From Streptomyces pyxinae (GTDB lineage: Bacteria > Actinomycetota > Actinomycetes > Streptomycetales > Streptomycetaceae), in assembly GCF_024756275.1 (NCBI RefSeq), contig NZ_JANUGQ010000004.1, positions 248,001 to 312,000 of the forward strand: a DNA stretch of 64,000 bases, written 5' to 3'. Numbering within the stretch: position 1 is the stretch's first letter; every line of letters begins with the position of its first letter. Of this stretch, positions 26,629 through 38,333 are shown piece by piece. The notes under the pieces are model-generated. The model saw nothing but the letters and a program-made list of their open reading frames with translations. It did no database searches and was not told the DNA's origin. Both the position numbers and the translations under genes were made by a program.

Positions 26629-27855
26629 GTGCCTCGTACCGTCAGGGACGTCGTCTTCGTCGACGGCGTCCGCACCCCGTTCGGCAAGGCGGGCCCGAAG
26701 GGCATCTACCACGAGACCCGCGCCGACGACCTCGTTGTCAAGGCCATCCGGGAGCTGCTGCGCCGCAACCCGGCGCTCGACCCCAAGAAGGTCGACGAGG
26801 TGGCCATCGCCGCCACCACCCAGATCGGGGACCAGGGGCTCACCCTGGGCCGGACGGCCGGCATTCTGGCGGGGCTGCCGCAGTCCGTGCCGGGGTACTC
26901 CATCGACCGGATGTGCGCGGGCGCGCTGACCGCCGTGACGTCGACGGCCGGTTCGATCGCCTTCGGCGCGTACGACGCCGTGATCGCCGGTGGTGTCGAG
27001 CACATGGGCCGCCACCCGATGGGCGAGGGCGTCGACCCCAACCCGCGGTTCGTCAGCGAGAAGCTGGTGGACGAGTCGGCCCTGTTCATGGGCATGACGG
27101 CGGAGAACCTGCACGACCGCTACCCGCACATCACCAAGCAGCGCGCCGACGAGTACGCCGTGCGCTCGCAGGAGAAGGCGGCCAAGGCGTACGCCAACGG
27201 CAAGATCCAGCAGGATCTGGTGCCGATCTCGGTGCGCCGCACCAACCCGGAGGCGGGCGAGACCGGCTGGGGTCTGGTCACGGCCGACGAGCCGATGCGC
27301 CCGGGCACCACGCTGGAGAACCTGGCCGGCCTGAAGACGCCGTTCCGGGTGCACGGCCGGGTCACCGCCGGCAACGCCGCGGGGCTCAACGACGGCGCCA
27401 CCGCGTCGATCATCGCCTCCGAGGAGTTCGCCCGCGAGAACGGCCTGCCGGTCAAGATGCGGCTGGTCTCGTACGCCTTCGCCGGCGTCGAGCCGGAGGT
27501 CATGGGTTACGGCCCGATCCCCGCCACCGAGAAGGCCCTCGCCAAGGCCGGGCTGGCCATCGGCGACATCAATCTCTTTGAGATCAACGAGGCGTTCGCC
27601 GTCCAGGTGCTGGCCTTCCTGGACCACTACGGCATCGCCGACGACGACGCGCGCGTCAACCAGTACGGCGGGGCGATCGCGTTCGGTCACCCGCTGGCCT
27701 CCTCCGGCGTCCGGCTGATGACGCAGCTGGCCCGGCAGTTCGAGGAGCAGCCGGAGGTCCGCTACGGCCTCACCACCATGTGCGTCGGCTTCGGCATGGG
27801 CGCCACGGTCATCTGGGAGAACCCGCACCACAAGGACGCCGGAGGCACCAAGTGA
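26629..27855 (+). CDS. fadA: Acetyl-CoA C-acyltransferase (thiolase) FadA
   Basis: 408 aa. It catalyses thiolytic release of acetyl-CoA, the last step of beta-oxidation. The catalytic Cys is in SIDRMCAGALTAV (near residue 95), and the C-terminal His and Cys motifs are NEAFAVQ, GGAIAFGHPLASSG and TTMCVGFGMGA. GTG 26629 follows a GGAGGAG ribosome binding site. Its stop codon overlaps the next gene's GTG by 4 bp (GTGA), so the two subunits of the fatty-acid oxidation complex are translationally coupled. Confidence 0.96.
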   Translation: MPRTVRDVVFVDGVRTPFGKAGPKGIYHETRADDLVVKAIRELLRRNPALDPKKVDEVAIAATTQIGDQGLTLGRTAGILAGLPQSVPGYSIDRMCAGALTAVTSTAGSIAFGAYDAVIAGGVEHMGRHPMGEGVDPNPRFVSEKLVDESALFMGMTAENLHDRYPHITKQRADEYAVRSQEKAAKAYANGKIQQDLVPISVRRTNPEAGETGWGLVTADEPMRPGTTLENLAGLKTPFRVHGRVTAGNAAGLNDGATASIIASEEFARENGLPVKMRLVSYAFAGVEPEVMGYGPIPATEKALAKAGLAIGDINLFEINEAFAVQVLAFLDHYGIADDDARVNQYGGAIAFGHPLASSGVRLMTQLARQFEEQPEVRYGLTTMCVGFGMGATVIWENPHHKDAGGTK

Positions 27856-29981
27856 GCAGCACCGCCGAGCTTCTGAAGGGCGCCGCCGAGCTCTTCCCGG
27901 ACGAGGTCGTCACCCAGGCCCATGTACGCCACCTGGACCTGCCCGCCGGGGCGGGGCGGTTCGCGCTGATCACCCTGGACAACGGCCACGACCACACCAA
28001 GCCGACCACCTTCGGCCCGCAGTCGCTGGCCAACCTCGACGCGGCCATCGACCAGGTCGAGAGGGAGGCCGGCGAGGGCACGATCGTCGGCGTCGGCATC
28101 ACCGGCAAGCCGTTCATCTTCGCCGTCGGTGCCGACCTCAAGGGCGTCGAGCTGCTGAAGCGCCACGAGGACGCGCTCGCCATCGGCAAGGGCGGCCACG
28201 AGGTCTTCAAGCGGCTGGCCAGGCTGGCCGTGCCGACCTTCGCGTACTACAACGGCGCGGCGATGGGCGGCGGTGTCGAGGTCGGTCTGCACTGCGCCTA
28301 CCGGACCGTCTCGGCGGCCGTGCCCGCCTTCTCGCTGCCCGAGGTCTTCCTCGGTCTGGTGCCGGGCTGGGGCGGCTGCGCCCTGCTGCCGAACCTGATC
28401 GGCGCGGACCGCGCGGTATCGGTGATCATCGAGAACTCGCTCAGCCAGAACCGCCAGCTGAAGGGCGCCCAGGTCTACGAGCTGGGCATCGCGGACGCCA
28501 TCTTCGAGGGCGCCGACTTCCTGGAGCAGTCGCTGATCTGGACCGCCGCCGTCCTCAAGGGCGAGCTGGCGGTCGAGCGTCCCGAGGTGGACCGCGGCGA
28601 GGGCTGGGACCAGGCGGTGGCGCGCGGCCGGGCGATCGCCGACGCCAAGGTGCACTGCGCGGCCCCGGCGGCGTACCGCGCCCTGGACATCATCGAGGCG
28701 GCCAAGGACGGCGACGTCCAGAAGGGCTTCGACGCCGAGGACGCCGCGCTGGCCGACCTGATCATGGGCGGCGAGCTGCGCAGCGGCATCTACGCCTTCA
28801 ACCTGGTGCAGAAGCGGGCCAAGCGGCCGGCCGGCGCCCCGGACAAGAACCTGGCCCGCCCGGTCACCAAGGTCGGCGTCGTGGGCGCCGGTCTGATGGC
28901 CTCGCAGCTGGCCCTGCTCTTCCTGCGCCGTCTGGAGGTGCCGGTCGTCCTGACCGACATCGACCAGGAGCGGGTGGACAAGGGCGTCGGCTATGTCCGT
29001 GCCGAGATCGAGAAGCTGCTCGGCAAGGGCCGGATCAACCAGGACAAGGCCAACCGCCTCAAGGCCCTGGTGACCGGTGTGCTGGACAAGGCCGAGGGCT
29101 TCGCGGACGCGGACTTCATCATCGAGGCCGTGTTCGAGGAGATGTCGGTCAAGCAGAAGGTGTTCGCCGAGGTGGAGGCCGTCGCCCCGGCGCACGCCGT
29201 CCTCGCCACCAACACCTCCTCGCTCTCGGTCTCCGAGATGGCCTCGAAGCTCCAGCACCCGGAGCGGGTCGTCGGCTTCCACTTCTTCAACCCGGTGGCC
29301 GTGCTGCCGCTGCTGGAGATCGTGCGCGGCGAGCGGACCGACGACGCCGCGCTGGCGACCGCGTTCGGCGCGGCCAAGAAGCTGAAGAAGACCGCGGTGC
29401 TGGTGAAGGACGCCCCGGCGTTCGTCGTGAACCGCATCCTGACCCGCTTCATGGGCGAGATCCAGAACGTCATCGACGAGGGCACCCCGGTCGAGGTGGC
29501 GGAGCGCGCGGTGGAGCCGCTCGGGCTGCCGATGTCGCCGCTGGTGCTGCTGGAGCTGGTCGGCCCGGCGATCGGTCTGCATGTGTCGGAGACCCTCAAC
29601 CGGGCCTTCCCGGACCGCTTCACGGTCTCCCCGAACCTGGCGGCCGTCGTCAAGGCGGGCAAGCGCGGCTTCTACGTCTACGACTCCGGCAAGCCGGAGC
29701 TGGACCCGGAGGTCGCCGCGCTGCTGAAGCAGGGCGACACGGTGCTCACCGAGGACCAGGTGCGCGAGCGGGTGCTCGACGCGGTGGCACGGGAGATCGG
29801 CCTGATGCTGGAGGAGGGCGTGGTCGCGGAGGCGCAGGACATCGACCTGTGCCTGATCACCGGCGCCGGCTGGCCGTTCCACCTGGGCGGTCTCACCCCG
29901 TATCTGGACCGCGAGGGCGTCTCGCAGCGGGTGAACGGCAAGCCGTTCCTCGCCCAGGGCGTGGCGAGCGTCCCTGCGTAA
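27852..29981 (+). CDS. fadB: 3-hydroxyacyl-CoA dehydrogenase / enoyl-CoA hydratase FadB
   Basis: 709 aa bifunctional alpha subunit of the fatty-acid oxidation complex. The N-terminal crotonase domain has the oxyanion-hole segments FIFAVGADLKGVELL and NGAAMGGGVEVGLHC. The central NAD-binding motif is VGVVGAGLMASQLALLFLRR near residue 340. The HAD domain shows the catalytic dyad region VVGFHFFNPVAVLPLLEIV, then VKDAPAFVVNRILTRFMGE. The final domain contains GKRGFYVYDSGKPELD. It starts inside the fadA stop codon (GTGA overlap) and ends 20 bp before a strong terminator. Confidence 0.96.
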   Translation: MSSTAELLKGAAELFPDEVVTQAHVRHLDLPAGAGRFALITLDNGHDHTKPTTFGPQSLANLDAAIDQVEREAGEGTIVGVGITGKPFIFAVGADLKGVELLKRHEDALAIGKGGHEVFKRLARLAVPTFAYYNGAAMGGGVEVGLHCAYRTVSAAVPAFSLPEVFLGLVPGWGGCALLPNLIGADRAVSVIIENSLSQNRQLKGAQVYELGIADAIFEGADFLEQSLIWTAAVLKGELAVERPEVDRGEGWDQAVARGRAIADAKVHCAAPAAYRALDIIEAAKDGDVQKGFDAEDAALADLIMGGELRSGIYAFNLVQKRAKRPAGAPDKNLARPVTKVGVVGAGLMASQLALLFLRRLEVPVVLTDIDQERVDKGVGYVRAEIEKLLGKGRINQDKANRLKALVTGVLDKAEGFADADFIIEAVFEEMSVKQKVFAEVEAVAPAHAVLATNTSSLSVSEMASKLQHPERVVGFHFFNPVAVLPLLEIVRGERTDDAALATAFGAAKKLKKTAVLVKDAPAFVVNRILTRFMGEIQNVIDEGTPVEVAERAVEPLGLPMSPLVLLELVGPAIGLHVSETLNRAFPDRFTVSPNLAAVVKAGKRGFYVYDSGKPELDPEVAALLKQGDTVLTEDQVRERVLDAVAREIGLMLEEGVVAEAQDIDLCLITGAGWPFHLGGLTPYLDREGVSQRVNGKPFLAQGVASVPA

Positions 29982-30000
29982 CGGGGCCCCCGGCCCTGTG

Positions 30001-30030
30001 CCTGCCGTCCCGGCGTGACGGGACGGCAGG
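30001..30030 (+). terminator. Terminator of fadAB
   Basis: A perfect 11-bp stem (CCTGCCGTCCC, 8-nt loop, then its complement) lies 20 bp beyond the fadB stop codon. Confidence 0.75.
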
Positions 30031-30060
30031 CGGACCGGCGGACCGGAACCGGGATGACGA

Positions 30061-30106
30061 CCGGGCGGGCGGTACGGGAGAGGTTCTCCCCGTACCGCCC
30101 GCCCGG
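30061..30106. terminator. Bidirectional terminator between fadB and recQ
   Basis: A perfect 18-bp stem (30061-30078 with 30089-30106) around a 10-nt loop lies between the convergent fadB and recQ stop codons. It would stop transcription from either side. Confidence 0.75.
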
Positions 30107-30166
30107 TGTCATATGCCGCCGATACCGTACGCGTGGCACCGGCGGCAGGAGCTTGGTCCGGGCTCC

Positions 30167-32269
<2,103 letters not shown>

Positions 32270-32275
32270 CCGGCG

Positions 32276-32281
32276 ATTCTA
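32276..32281 (-). promoter_or_regulatory. -10 box of recQ
   Basis: TAGAAT on the minus strand ends 6 nt before the recQ ATG at 32269. It is the closest match to the sigma-70 consensus among the leaderless promoters in this window. Confidence 0.6.
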
Positions 32282-32373
32282 CGAGCGGCTCACCCGGACA
32301 GCCCAAATCCGGCCAGACCCGGAGCGGGTCCGGCGGGTCCGGAGCGGGCCTCGCCGCCTGGCACCCTGGTCGC

Positions 32374-32424
32374 ATGAGCGAGGACGTCACATGAGTGAGG
32401 ACGACACGTGAGCGTGGACGGCGG
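32374..32424 (+). repeat. Triplicated 17-bp start region with two nested mini-ORFs
   Basis: Three imperfect 17-bp copies (32374-32390, 32391-32407, 32408-32424) each begin with a start codon followed by AG(C/T)G(A/T)G(G)AC. Because 17 is not a multiple of 3, the first two copies give six-codon ORFs, MSEDVT and MSEDDT, whose TGA stops overlap the next start (ATGA at 32391, GTGA at 32408). The third start opens the NYN gene. CACCCT (32362-32367) ends 6 nt before the first ATG, as in nearby leaderless genes. Ribosomes may have to terminate and restart twice. Confidence 0.75.
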
Positions 32425-32785
32425 TGCGCTGCTGATCGTGGACGGCGCCAATGTGGTGGGTTCGGTGCCGGACGGCTGGTGGCGCGACCGGTTCGGCGCG
32501 GCCGAGCGGCTGCGGGACCGGCTGGTGCCGCTGGCGGAGACGGGGGCGGCCGGGCTGCCCGGGCCGCTGGAGGTGGTGCTGGTCGTGGAGGGCCGGGCCC
32601 GGGGTGTGGCCCCGGTGCCGGGGGTCCGGGTGGTCGAGGCGCCCGGCAGCGGGGACGACCGGATCGTGGAGCTGGTCCGGGCGGCGGCGGACCGGCCGTG
32701 CGTGGTGGTCACGGCCGACCGGGAGCTGCGCCGCCGGGTCGCCGCGCACGGCGCGGAGTGCGTGGGGCCGTCGGCGGTGCGATAG
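32408..32785 (+). CDS. Small NYN-domain (PIN-like) nuclease-type protein
   Basis: 125 aa. It starts MSVDGGALLIVDGANVVGSVPDGWW, the NYN/PIN-like N-terminus with a conserved Asp and Asn. Later acidic positions are in VLVVEGRAR, SGDDRIVELVRAAADRP and VVTADRELRRRVAAHGAE, the expected metal-ligand places of a small RNase fold. RNase activity is inferred from the family. The start at 32408 is the third copy of the 17-bp repeat, the only one open beyond seven codons. It is divergent from recQ. Confidence 0.82.
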   Translation: MSVDGGALLIVDGANVVGSVPDGWWRDRFGAAERLRDRLVPLAETGAAGLPGPLEVVLVVEGRARGVAPVPGVRVVEAPGSGDDRIVELVRAAADRPCVVVTADRELRRRVAAHGAECVGPSAVR

Positions 32786-33116
32786 ACCGTCCCCGCCCTG
32801 CCGGCGGGGCGCGATCGCCGGGCGCCCAGGTGCCGGGGCTCCGGGTCCCCGGGCCGGGCGGGGTCGTCCGGCCGGGCGCCGTACCGATGGCGCGTCGGTG
32901 CGGGTCCCCCGGGTGGCGCCTCCGCCGGACCGCCCGCCGGTACGGGGCCGGGGCGGGCCGCGCCGGAGACGGAGCCATGGCGGCGCCTCGCCGGGCGTCC
33001 GGCCGCTGCCACCCGCGCGCGGGCCGGACCCCGGACGCCGCGCGGTGTCCGCGCGGGGCCGGATCGCGGGTGCGGGGCCCGTGCGGAACGGAGCGGGGGC
33101 GTACCTCCGGGCGGGC
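32786..33116. other. Intergenic between convergent genes, no gene recognised
   Basis: 331 bp of GC-rich DNA between the NYN gene and the leftward gene ending at 33117. No convincing hairpin, repeat or coding sequence was found. Confidence 0.45.
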
Positions 33117-34097
33117 TCAGTCGAAGACGATCCCGTCCGGTGACAGCCGGGAGAGCACGGCGAGGAAGCGCTCCGAACCGGTGACGACCCCGGGGGCGGA
33201 GCTGCCCGGAGGCGCCGGGGTCACACCGATGGACTCCACCGAGCCCTCATACATCCAGAGCACCCGGGAGCACAACCGCCGTTCGGGTGGCTGCTCGGCC
33301 CAGTGCTTCTCGACGGTCTCCGCGCAGCCGATGAGCTGCCACCGCGGTTCCCCGGCGTTCAGGGCCGTGAAGAAGAGAGAGCCCTCGTACGGCACCATCG
33401 CCAGGATGCCGTGCGGGGCGGGGGTGGTGAGGAGCTCGGGCACCCGCAGCAGATGGGCCGAGGTGAAGCCGGCCGGGCTCTCGGCGTTCACCATCGCGCG
33501 GTCGCCGTCGTGGCCGAGGGCGACCGGATCGTGGTGGAGGTTGGCGAGGGCGCGCCGCAGCGCCGCCTCGGGGGTCATCCCCCACCGCTCGGCACGCTCG
33601 GCCGGGAGCGGGTGTGCCCGGTCGCCCACCCGGACGAACACCAGGACGGACAGCTCGTCGGTGAGCGTCCCGTGCACCACCCCGTCGGGTATGTCGTCGG
33701 GCCGCCGGAGCCGGGGCAGCAGCAGGGCCGGTACGTCATCGGGGGCGAGCCCCCCGAAAACGTCCAGGGCGGCGAGGCCGCGCTCGGCCTCCGCGGTGAG
33801 CCGGAGCAGCGCGGCCGGCCACTCCCAGCGGGGCAGCGGCCGGATCTCGGCCGCGAGCCGGCCGAGGTCCAGCGGGACATGGTGCCCGTCCGCCCGGCCC
33901 AGATGGACGAACCGCTCCTCCCCCGGCCCGGCGCCGCCGCCCGCGATGCCGGGCCCGGCATCGCGGAAGACGGAGGCGAGGGCTTCCCGGAAGGCCGCCC
34001 ACTCCGCCGGGGTGAACCACGGGCACCAGTCCGGGGCCGGCCCCGTGTGGGCCAACGGCTGTCTCTTGGGTCTCCTGGAGCTCCGGAACAACGGCAT
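33117..34097 (-). CDS. Conserved protein of unknown function
   Basis: 326 aa, no signal peptide or membrane segment. Segments such as RALANLHHDPVALGHDG, SAHLLRVPELLTTPAPHG and ILAMVPYEGSLFFTAL are weakly reminiscent of DUF1444/YtpQ-like proteins, which have a similar 'hLL.p..l...G..a.P..d.L.F' order, but I cannot confirm this. The N-terminus carries WCPWFTPAEWAAFREALASVF. No catalytic motif was recognised. On its strand TAGCGT ends 6 nt before the ATG, another likely leaderless promoter. Confidence 0.7.
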   Translation of the reverse strand: MPLFRSSRRPKRQPLAHTGPAPDWCPWFTPAEWAAFREALASVFRDAGPGIAGGGAGPGEERFVHLGRADGHHVPLDLGRLAAEIRPLPRWEWPAALLRLTAEAERGLAALDVFGGLAPDDVPALLLPRLRRPDDIPDGVVHGTLTDELSVLVFVRVGDRAHPLPAERAERWGMTPEAALRRALANLHHDPVALGHDGDRAMVNAESPAGFTSAHLLRVPELLTTPAPHGILAMVPYEGSLFFTALNAGEPRWQLIGCAETVEKHWAEQPPERRLCSRVLWMYEGSVESIGVTPAPPGSSAPGVVTGSERFLAVLSRLSPDGIVFD

Positions 34098-34103
34098 GGG
34101 GTC

Positions 34104-34109
34104 ACGCTA
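34104..34109 (-). promoter_or_regulatory. -10 box of the unknown gene at 33117-34097
   Basis: TAGCGT (minus strand) ends 6 nt before the ATG at 34097; the same hexamer precedes the flavoprotein gene at 19988. Confidence 0.5.
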
Positions 34110-34173
34110 GGGGCGGACCGCCCCGGCCCGGACGGTTTTCGGGCACATGGGCCGGGCGGCACCGCGGGGGCGG

Positions 34174-35685
34174 TCAGGGGAGCCGCTCGCCCCGGGCCCG
34201 GGTGGCGAGACGGCTGTGGGAGCGGCCGTAGAGGGCGTAGACGACGATGCCGATCACCATCCAGACGGCGAATCGGAACCAGGTCTCGCCCGGCAGGTTG
34301 AGCATCAACCAGACGGAGGCGGCGACCGACAGGATCGGGAGGGCCGGGACCCAGGGGGTGCGGAAGGCACGGTGCAGGTCGGGGCGGGTACGGCGCAGGA
34401 TGATCACGCCGAGGGCGACCACCACGAAGGCGAAGAGGGTGCCGATGTTCACCAGGGTGGCCAGCTCGTTGATGCTGGTGAAGCCCGCGACGACGGCGAT
34501 GACCACACCGAGCAGGATGGTCGGGCGGTAGGGCGTGCGGAAGCGCGGGTGGGTGATGGAGAAGAAGCGGGGCAGCAGTCCGTCGCGGCTCATCGCGAAG
34601 AAGACCCGGGTCTGGCCGAGAAGCAGGATCAGGCAGACGGTGGTCAGACCGACGGCGGCGCCGAAGCTGATGATCCCGCCGTAGACGGGGTGGCCGACGT
34701 CCTTGAAGGCGTCGGCGAGCGGGGCGCTGACCGAGAGCCTGCTGTAGTTCTGCATACCGGTGACGACCAGCGAGACGGCGACGTACAGCACGGTGCAGAT
34801 GAGCAGCGAGCCGAGGATGCCGCGCGGCATGTCGCGCTGCGGGAGCCGGGTCTCCTCGGCGGCGGTGGCCACCACGTCGAAGCCGATGAAGGCGAAGAAG
34901 ACGACCGAGGCGGCGGTGAAGATGCCCATGACGCCGAAGTTGGTGGGCGCGTATCCGAAGATCGTCTGAACCAGCGGGGCGTCCCAGCCGGAGCTGGTGG
35001 GCGGGGTGACCGGGTCGGGGATGAAGGGCGAGTAGTTGTCGCCGACGATGAAGAAGAGGCCCGCGATGATCACGATCATCACCACGGTCACCTTGATCGC
35101 CACCACGACCGCGGTGATCCGGGCGGAGAGTTTCATGCCGACGACCAGGACCGCGGTGAGCACCAGGACCAGCAGGAAGGCCAGCAGGTCGAAGGTGCCG
35201 CCGGGTACGTCCGGACCCTCCAGGACGGCGGGCAGATGCCAGCCCAGGTTGTCGAAGAGCGAGCGCACATAGCCGGACCAGCCGACCGCGACCACCGCCG
35301 TGCCGAGGGCGAACTCCAGCACCAGGTCCCAGCCGATGATCCAGGCGGGCAGCTCGCCGAGGGAGGCGTAGGCGAAGGTGTACGCCGAGCCCGCGACCGG
35401 GACGGTGGAGGCGAACTCCGCGTAGCAGAGGGCGGCCAGCGCGCAGACGATCCCCGCTGTGACGAAGGCCAGGGCGGTGGCGGGGCCTGCCGTCTCCTTG
35501 GCGACCTTGCCGGTGAGGACGAAGATGCCGGTGCCGATGATCACACCGACACCGAAGACCGTGAGGTCCCAGGCGGAGAGCGTCTTCTTGAGCGCGTGCT
35601 CCGGCTCCTCGGTGTCCTGAATGGATTGCTCGACGCTTTTCGTCCGGAACATTCCGGTATCGCGTGCTGGCTGCTCCGTGCTCAC
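34174..35685 (-). CDS. APC superfamily amino acid permease
   Basis: 503 aa with about twelve membrane helices. The first is LSAWDLTVFGVGVIIGTGIFVLTG, carrying the GxGIIGTGIF substrate-site motif of the APC fold. Helix 2-3 EFASTVPVAGSAYTFAYASLGE, the helix 6 region FGVMGIFTAASVVFFAFIGFD and the C-terminal helices match cationic amino acid transporters (YfnA/CAT type). Transport of basic or branched amino acids is likely; specificity is not visible. GTG 35685 has GGAGG 7 nt upstream. It follows dxs in the same direction but is separated by a strong terminator. Confidence 0.93.
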   Translation of the reverse strand: MSTEQPARDTGMFRTKSVEQSIQDTEEPEHALKKTLSAWDLTVFGVGVIIGTGIFVLTGKVAKETAGPATALAFVTAGIVCALAALCYAEFASTVPVAGSAYTFAYASLGELPAWIIGWDLVLEFALGTAVVAVGWSGYVRSLFDNLGWHLPAVLEGPDVPGGTFDLLAFLLVLVLTAVLVVGMKLSARITAVVVAIKVTVVMIVIIAGLFFIVGDNYSPFIPDPVTPPTSSGWDAPLVQTIFGYAPTNFGVMGIFTAASVVFFAFIGFDVVATAAEETRLPQRDMPRGILGSLLICTVLYVAVSLVVTGMQNYSRLSVSAPLADAFKDVGHPVYGGIISFGAAVGLTTVCLILLLGQTRVFFAMSRDGLLPRFFSITHPRFRTPYRPTILLGVVIAVVAGFTSINELATLVNIGTLFAFVVVALGVIILRRTRPDLHRAFRTPWVPALPILSVAASVWLMLNLPGETWFRFAVWMVIGIVVYALYGRSHSRLATRARGERLP

Positions 35686-35857
35686 CGGCGTACCTCCGTA
35701 GCCATCGGCCTGTCCAGCCCATGTTCGAGAGGAGCGCCGAATGGCGCTCGCCCTCGGGTATGCCTTTCACACAAAAGGACCGCTGGGAACCCCCTGGGGA
35801 TACTCCGACCGGCTCAACACGCTCCGGTGGCCGGGACCGCTCGGGACCCGCTCGGGA

Positions 35858-35902
35858 AGAGGGAGGGCCCGGGGCGTACGGCGTGCCCCGGGCCCTCCCT
35901 CT
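35858..35902 (-). terminator. Terminator of dxs
   Basis: A perfect 18-bp stem (35858-35875 with 35885-35902) around a 9-nt loop lies 80 bp past the dxs stop codon in its direction of transcription. It is one of the most stable hairpins in the window. Confidence 0.8.
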
Positions 35903-35981
35903 CCTGGCATGCGGAGGCTCGTGGAGCCCCCGCACGGCGGCGGGCGGTCGCCGGCCGCCGTGCGGATCAGTCGCCCGCGGA

Positions 35982-37913
35982 TCAGTCGCGCGCGGTGGCC
36001 ACCTCGGCGTCGTCCGCGGCGGCGGCGTCCTCGTAGCGGCCGTCCAGCTTGGCGACGAGCCCGGTCACCTGGCGGGCGATGTCCGGGGCGGTGAGGCCGA
36101 TCTCCGCCAGCACCTCCTTGCGGGAGGCGTGGTCCAGGAAGCGCGGCGGGATGCCGAAGTCACGCAGCGGCACGTCCACGCCCGCGTCGCGCAGCGCCTG
36201 GGCGACCGCCGAGCCGACGCCACCGACCCGGCCGTTGTCCTCGACGGTGACGACCACCCGGTGGCCGGCGGCCAGCGGCGGCAGGGCGTCGTCCACCGGC
36301 TTGACCCAGCGGGGGTCCACCACCGTGGTGGAGATGCCCTGCTTGTCCAGCAGATCCGCGATCTCCAGGCACATCGGGGCGAGGGCGCCCACCGAGACCA
36401 GCAGCACATCGGGCCGGTCCGCCCCGGCCTCACGCAGCACGTCCATGCCGCCGATCCGGCCGACGGCCTCCACCGCCGGGCCGACCGCGCCCTTGGAGTA
36501 GCGGACCACGGTCGGCGCGTCCTCCACCGCCACGGCCTCCCGCAACTGGGCCCGGACCTGGTCGGCGTCGCGCGGGGCGGCGATCCGGAGGTCCGGCACG
36601 ACCTGGAGGATCGACATGTCCCACATGCCGTTGTGCGAGGCGCCGTCGGTGCCGGTGACACCCGCCCGGTCCAGTACGAAGGTCACACCGCACTTGTGGA
36701 GGGCCACATCCATCAGCACCTGGTCGAAGGCACGATTGAGGAAGGTGGCGTACACCGCGAAGACCGGGTGGAGCCCTCCGGTGGCGAGCCCGGCGGCGGA
36801 GACGGCACCGTGCTGCTCGGCGATGCCCACGTCGTACACCCGGTCGGGGAACGCCCTGGCGAACTTGTCCAGGCCGACCGGCTGGAGCATGGCCGCGGTG
36901 ATCGCGACGATGTCCTCGCGCTCCTTGCCCAGCTCGACCATCTCGTCCGCGAAGACCGAGGTCCAGTCGGCGCCGGAGGTGGCGATCGGCAGGCCGGTGT
37001 CCGGGTGGATCTTGCCGACGGCGTGGAAGCGGTCGGCCTCGTCCTGGAGGGCGGGCTGGTAGCCGCGGCCCTTCTCGGTGAGGCAGTGCACGATCACCGG
37101 GCCGCCGAACCGCTTGGCCCGGGTGAGTGCCGACTCCAGCGCCTCGATGTCATGGCCGTCGATCGGGCCGACGTACTTCAGGCCCAGGTCCTCGAACATG
37201 CCCTGCGGGGCGATGAAGTCCTTGAGGCCCTTCTTGGCGCCGTGCAGCGTCTCGTACAGCGGCTTCCCGACCACCGGGGTCCGGTCCAGGATGTCCTTGG
37301 TGCGGGCCAGGAAGCGCTCGTAGCCGTCGGTGGTGCGCAGCGTCGCGAGGTGGTTGGCCAGGCCGCCGATGGTCGGCGCGTAGGAGCGCTCGTTGTCGTT
37401 GACCACGATGACCAGCGGGCGGTCCTTGGCCTCCGCGATGTTGTTGAGCGCCTCCCAGGCCATACCGCCGGTGAGGGCGCCGTCACCGATCACGGCGACC
37501 ACGTGGTCGTCGCGTTTCAGCACCTCGTTCGCCTTGGCGAGGCCGTCGGCCCAGCCGAGGACGGTGGAGGCGTGGCTGTTCTCGATGACATCGTGCTCGG
37601 ACTCGGCACGCGCCGGGTAGCCGGAGAGGCCACCCTTCATCTTCAGCCGGGAGAAGTCCTGACGGCCGGTGAGCAGCTTGTGGACGTACGACTGGTGTCC
37701 GGTGTCCCAGAGGATCTTGTCCTTCGGGGATTCGAAGACCCGGTGCAGGGCGATGGTCAGTTCGACGACGCCCAGATTCGGGCCGAGGTGGCCACCGGTC
37801 TTGGAGACCGCTTCGACGAGGAAGGTCCGGATCTCCGCGGCCAGCTCCTCCAACTGCTCCGGGGAGAGCCGGTCGAGATCGCGCGGGTCCCTGATACGGG
37901 TCAGCAGAGCCAC
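35982..37913 (-). CDS. dxs: 1-deoxy-D-xylulose-5-phosphate synthase
   Basis: 643 aa. Dxs condenses pyruvate and glyceraldehyde 3-phosphate with thiamine diphosphate, the entry step of the MEP isoprenoid pathway. [21 protein letters not shown], the ThDP motif [29 protein letters not shown], and the glutamate of [16 protein letters not shown] are present. The C-terminal transketolase domain has [23 protein letters not shown] 37913 is chosen because GGAGG lies 5 nt upstream. It neighbours the xylose transporter; both concern pentose-derived carbon, but no operon link is seen. Confidence 0.96.
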   Translation of the reverse strand: MALLTRIRDPRDLDRLSPEQLEELAAEIRTFLVEAVSKTGGHLGPNLGVVELTIALHRVFESPKDKILWDTGHQSYVHKLLTGRQDFSRLKMKGGLSGYPARAESEHDVIENSHASTVLGWADGLAKANEVLKRDDHVVAVIGDGALTGGMAWEALNNIAEAKDRPLVIVVNDNERSYAPTIGGLANHLATLRTTDGYERFLARTKDILDRTPVVGKPLYETLHGAKKGLKDFIAPQGMFEDLGLKYVGPIDGHDIEALESALTRAKRFGGPVIVHCLTEKGRGYQPALQDEADRFHAVGKIHPDTGLPIATSGADWTSVFADEMVELGKEREDIVAITAAMLQPVGLDKFARAFPDRVYDVGIAEQHGAVSAAGLATGGLHPVFAVYATFLNRAFDQVLMDVALHKCGVTFVLDRAGVTGTDGASHNGMWDMSILQVVPDLRIAAPRDADQVRAQLREAVAVEDAPTVVRYSKGAVGPAVEAVGRIGGMDVLREAGADRPDVLLVSVGALAPMCLEIADLLDKQGISTTVVDPRWVKPVDDALPPLAAGHRVVVTVEDNGRVGGVGSAVAQALRDAGVDVPLRDFGIPPRFLDHASRKEVLAEIGLTAPDIARQVTGLVAKLDGRYEDAAAADDAEVATARD

Positions 37914-38069
37914 CCGTGCCTCCTTGCGTGTTGAGCTGGTCGAGATGCCGATTCGGTCGAGTCTAATGTTCCGCTCCGCCCGTGCGTCATGGGGCGGCGG
38001 GTCCCCGTTCACGCCATTGGCTCAGACCGCGGCATGTTCTGGTTTCACTCTGTCGGCTCAGACACGGGT

Positions 38070-38099
38070 GTGCCCGGCGCCGGTTGAGGCGCCGGGCAC
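38070..38099 (-). terminator. Terminator of the xylFGH operon
   Basis: GTGCCCGGCGCC, loop GGTTGA, then the exact complement, gives a 12-bp perfect stem between the xylH stop codon (38334) and dxs. The other sequence in this 420-bp gap shows no gene. Confidence 0.75.
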
Positions 38100-38333
38100 G
38101 AAGTGATCGGAATTACCCGCCGCGCCCCTCACCGTCCGGGCCGGGCCCGGCGGCGGGGGGGGCGGGGTCACGCGCGGCCCGGAGGCCGTCGCGGGCCCGC
38201 GTGGGCCCTGGGCCGGCGGGCCCTGGCCCGGGCGTCGCCCTGCCGGCCCCGTCGGTGCCGGCCGTGGCGGCTCCGTGCGGGCTCCGGCCCGGCGGGGCTC
38301 CGGGCGGGCAGGCCCCCCGGAGCGCCGGCGGGG

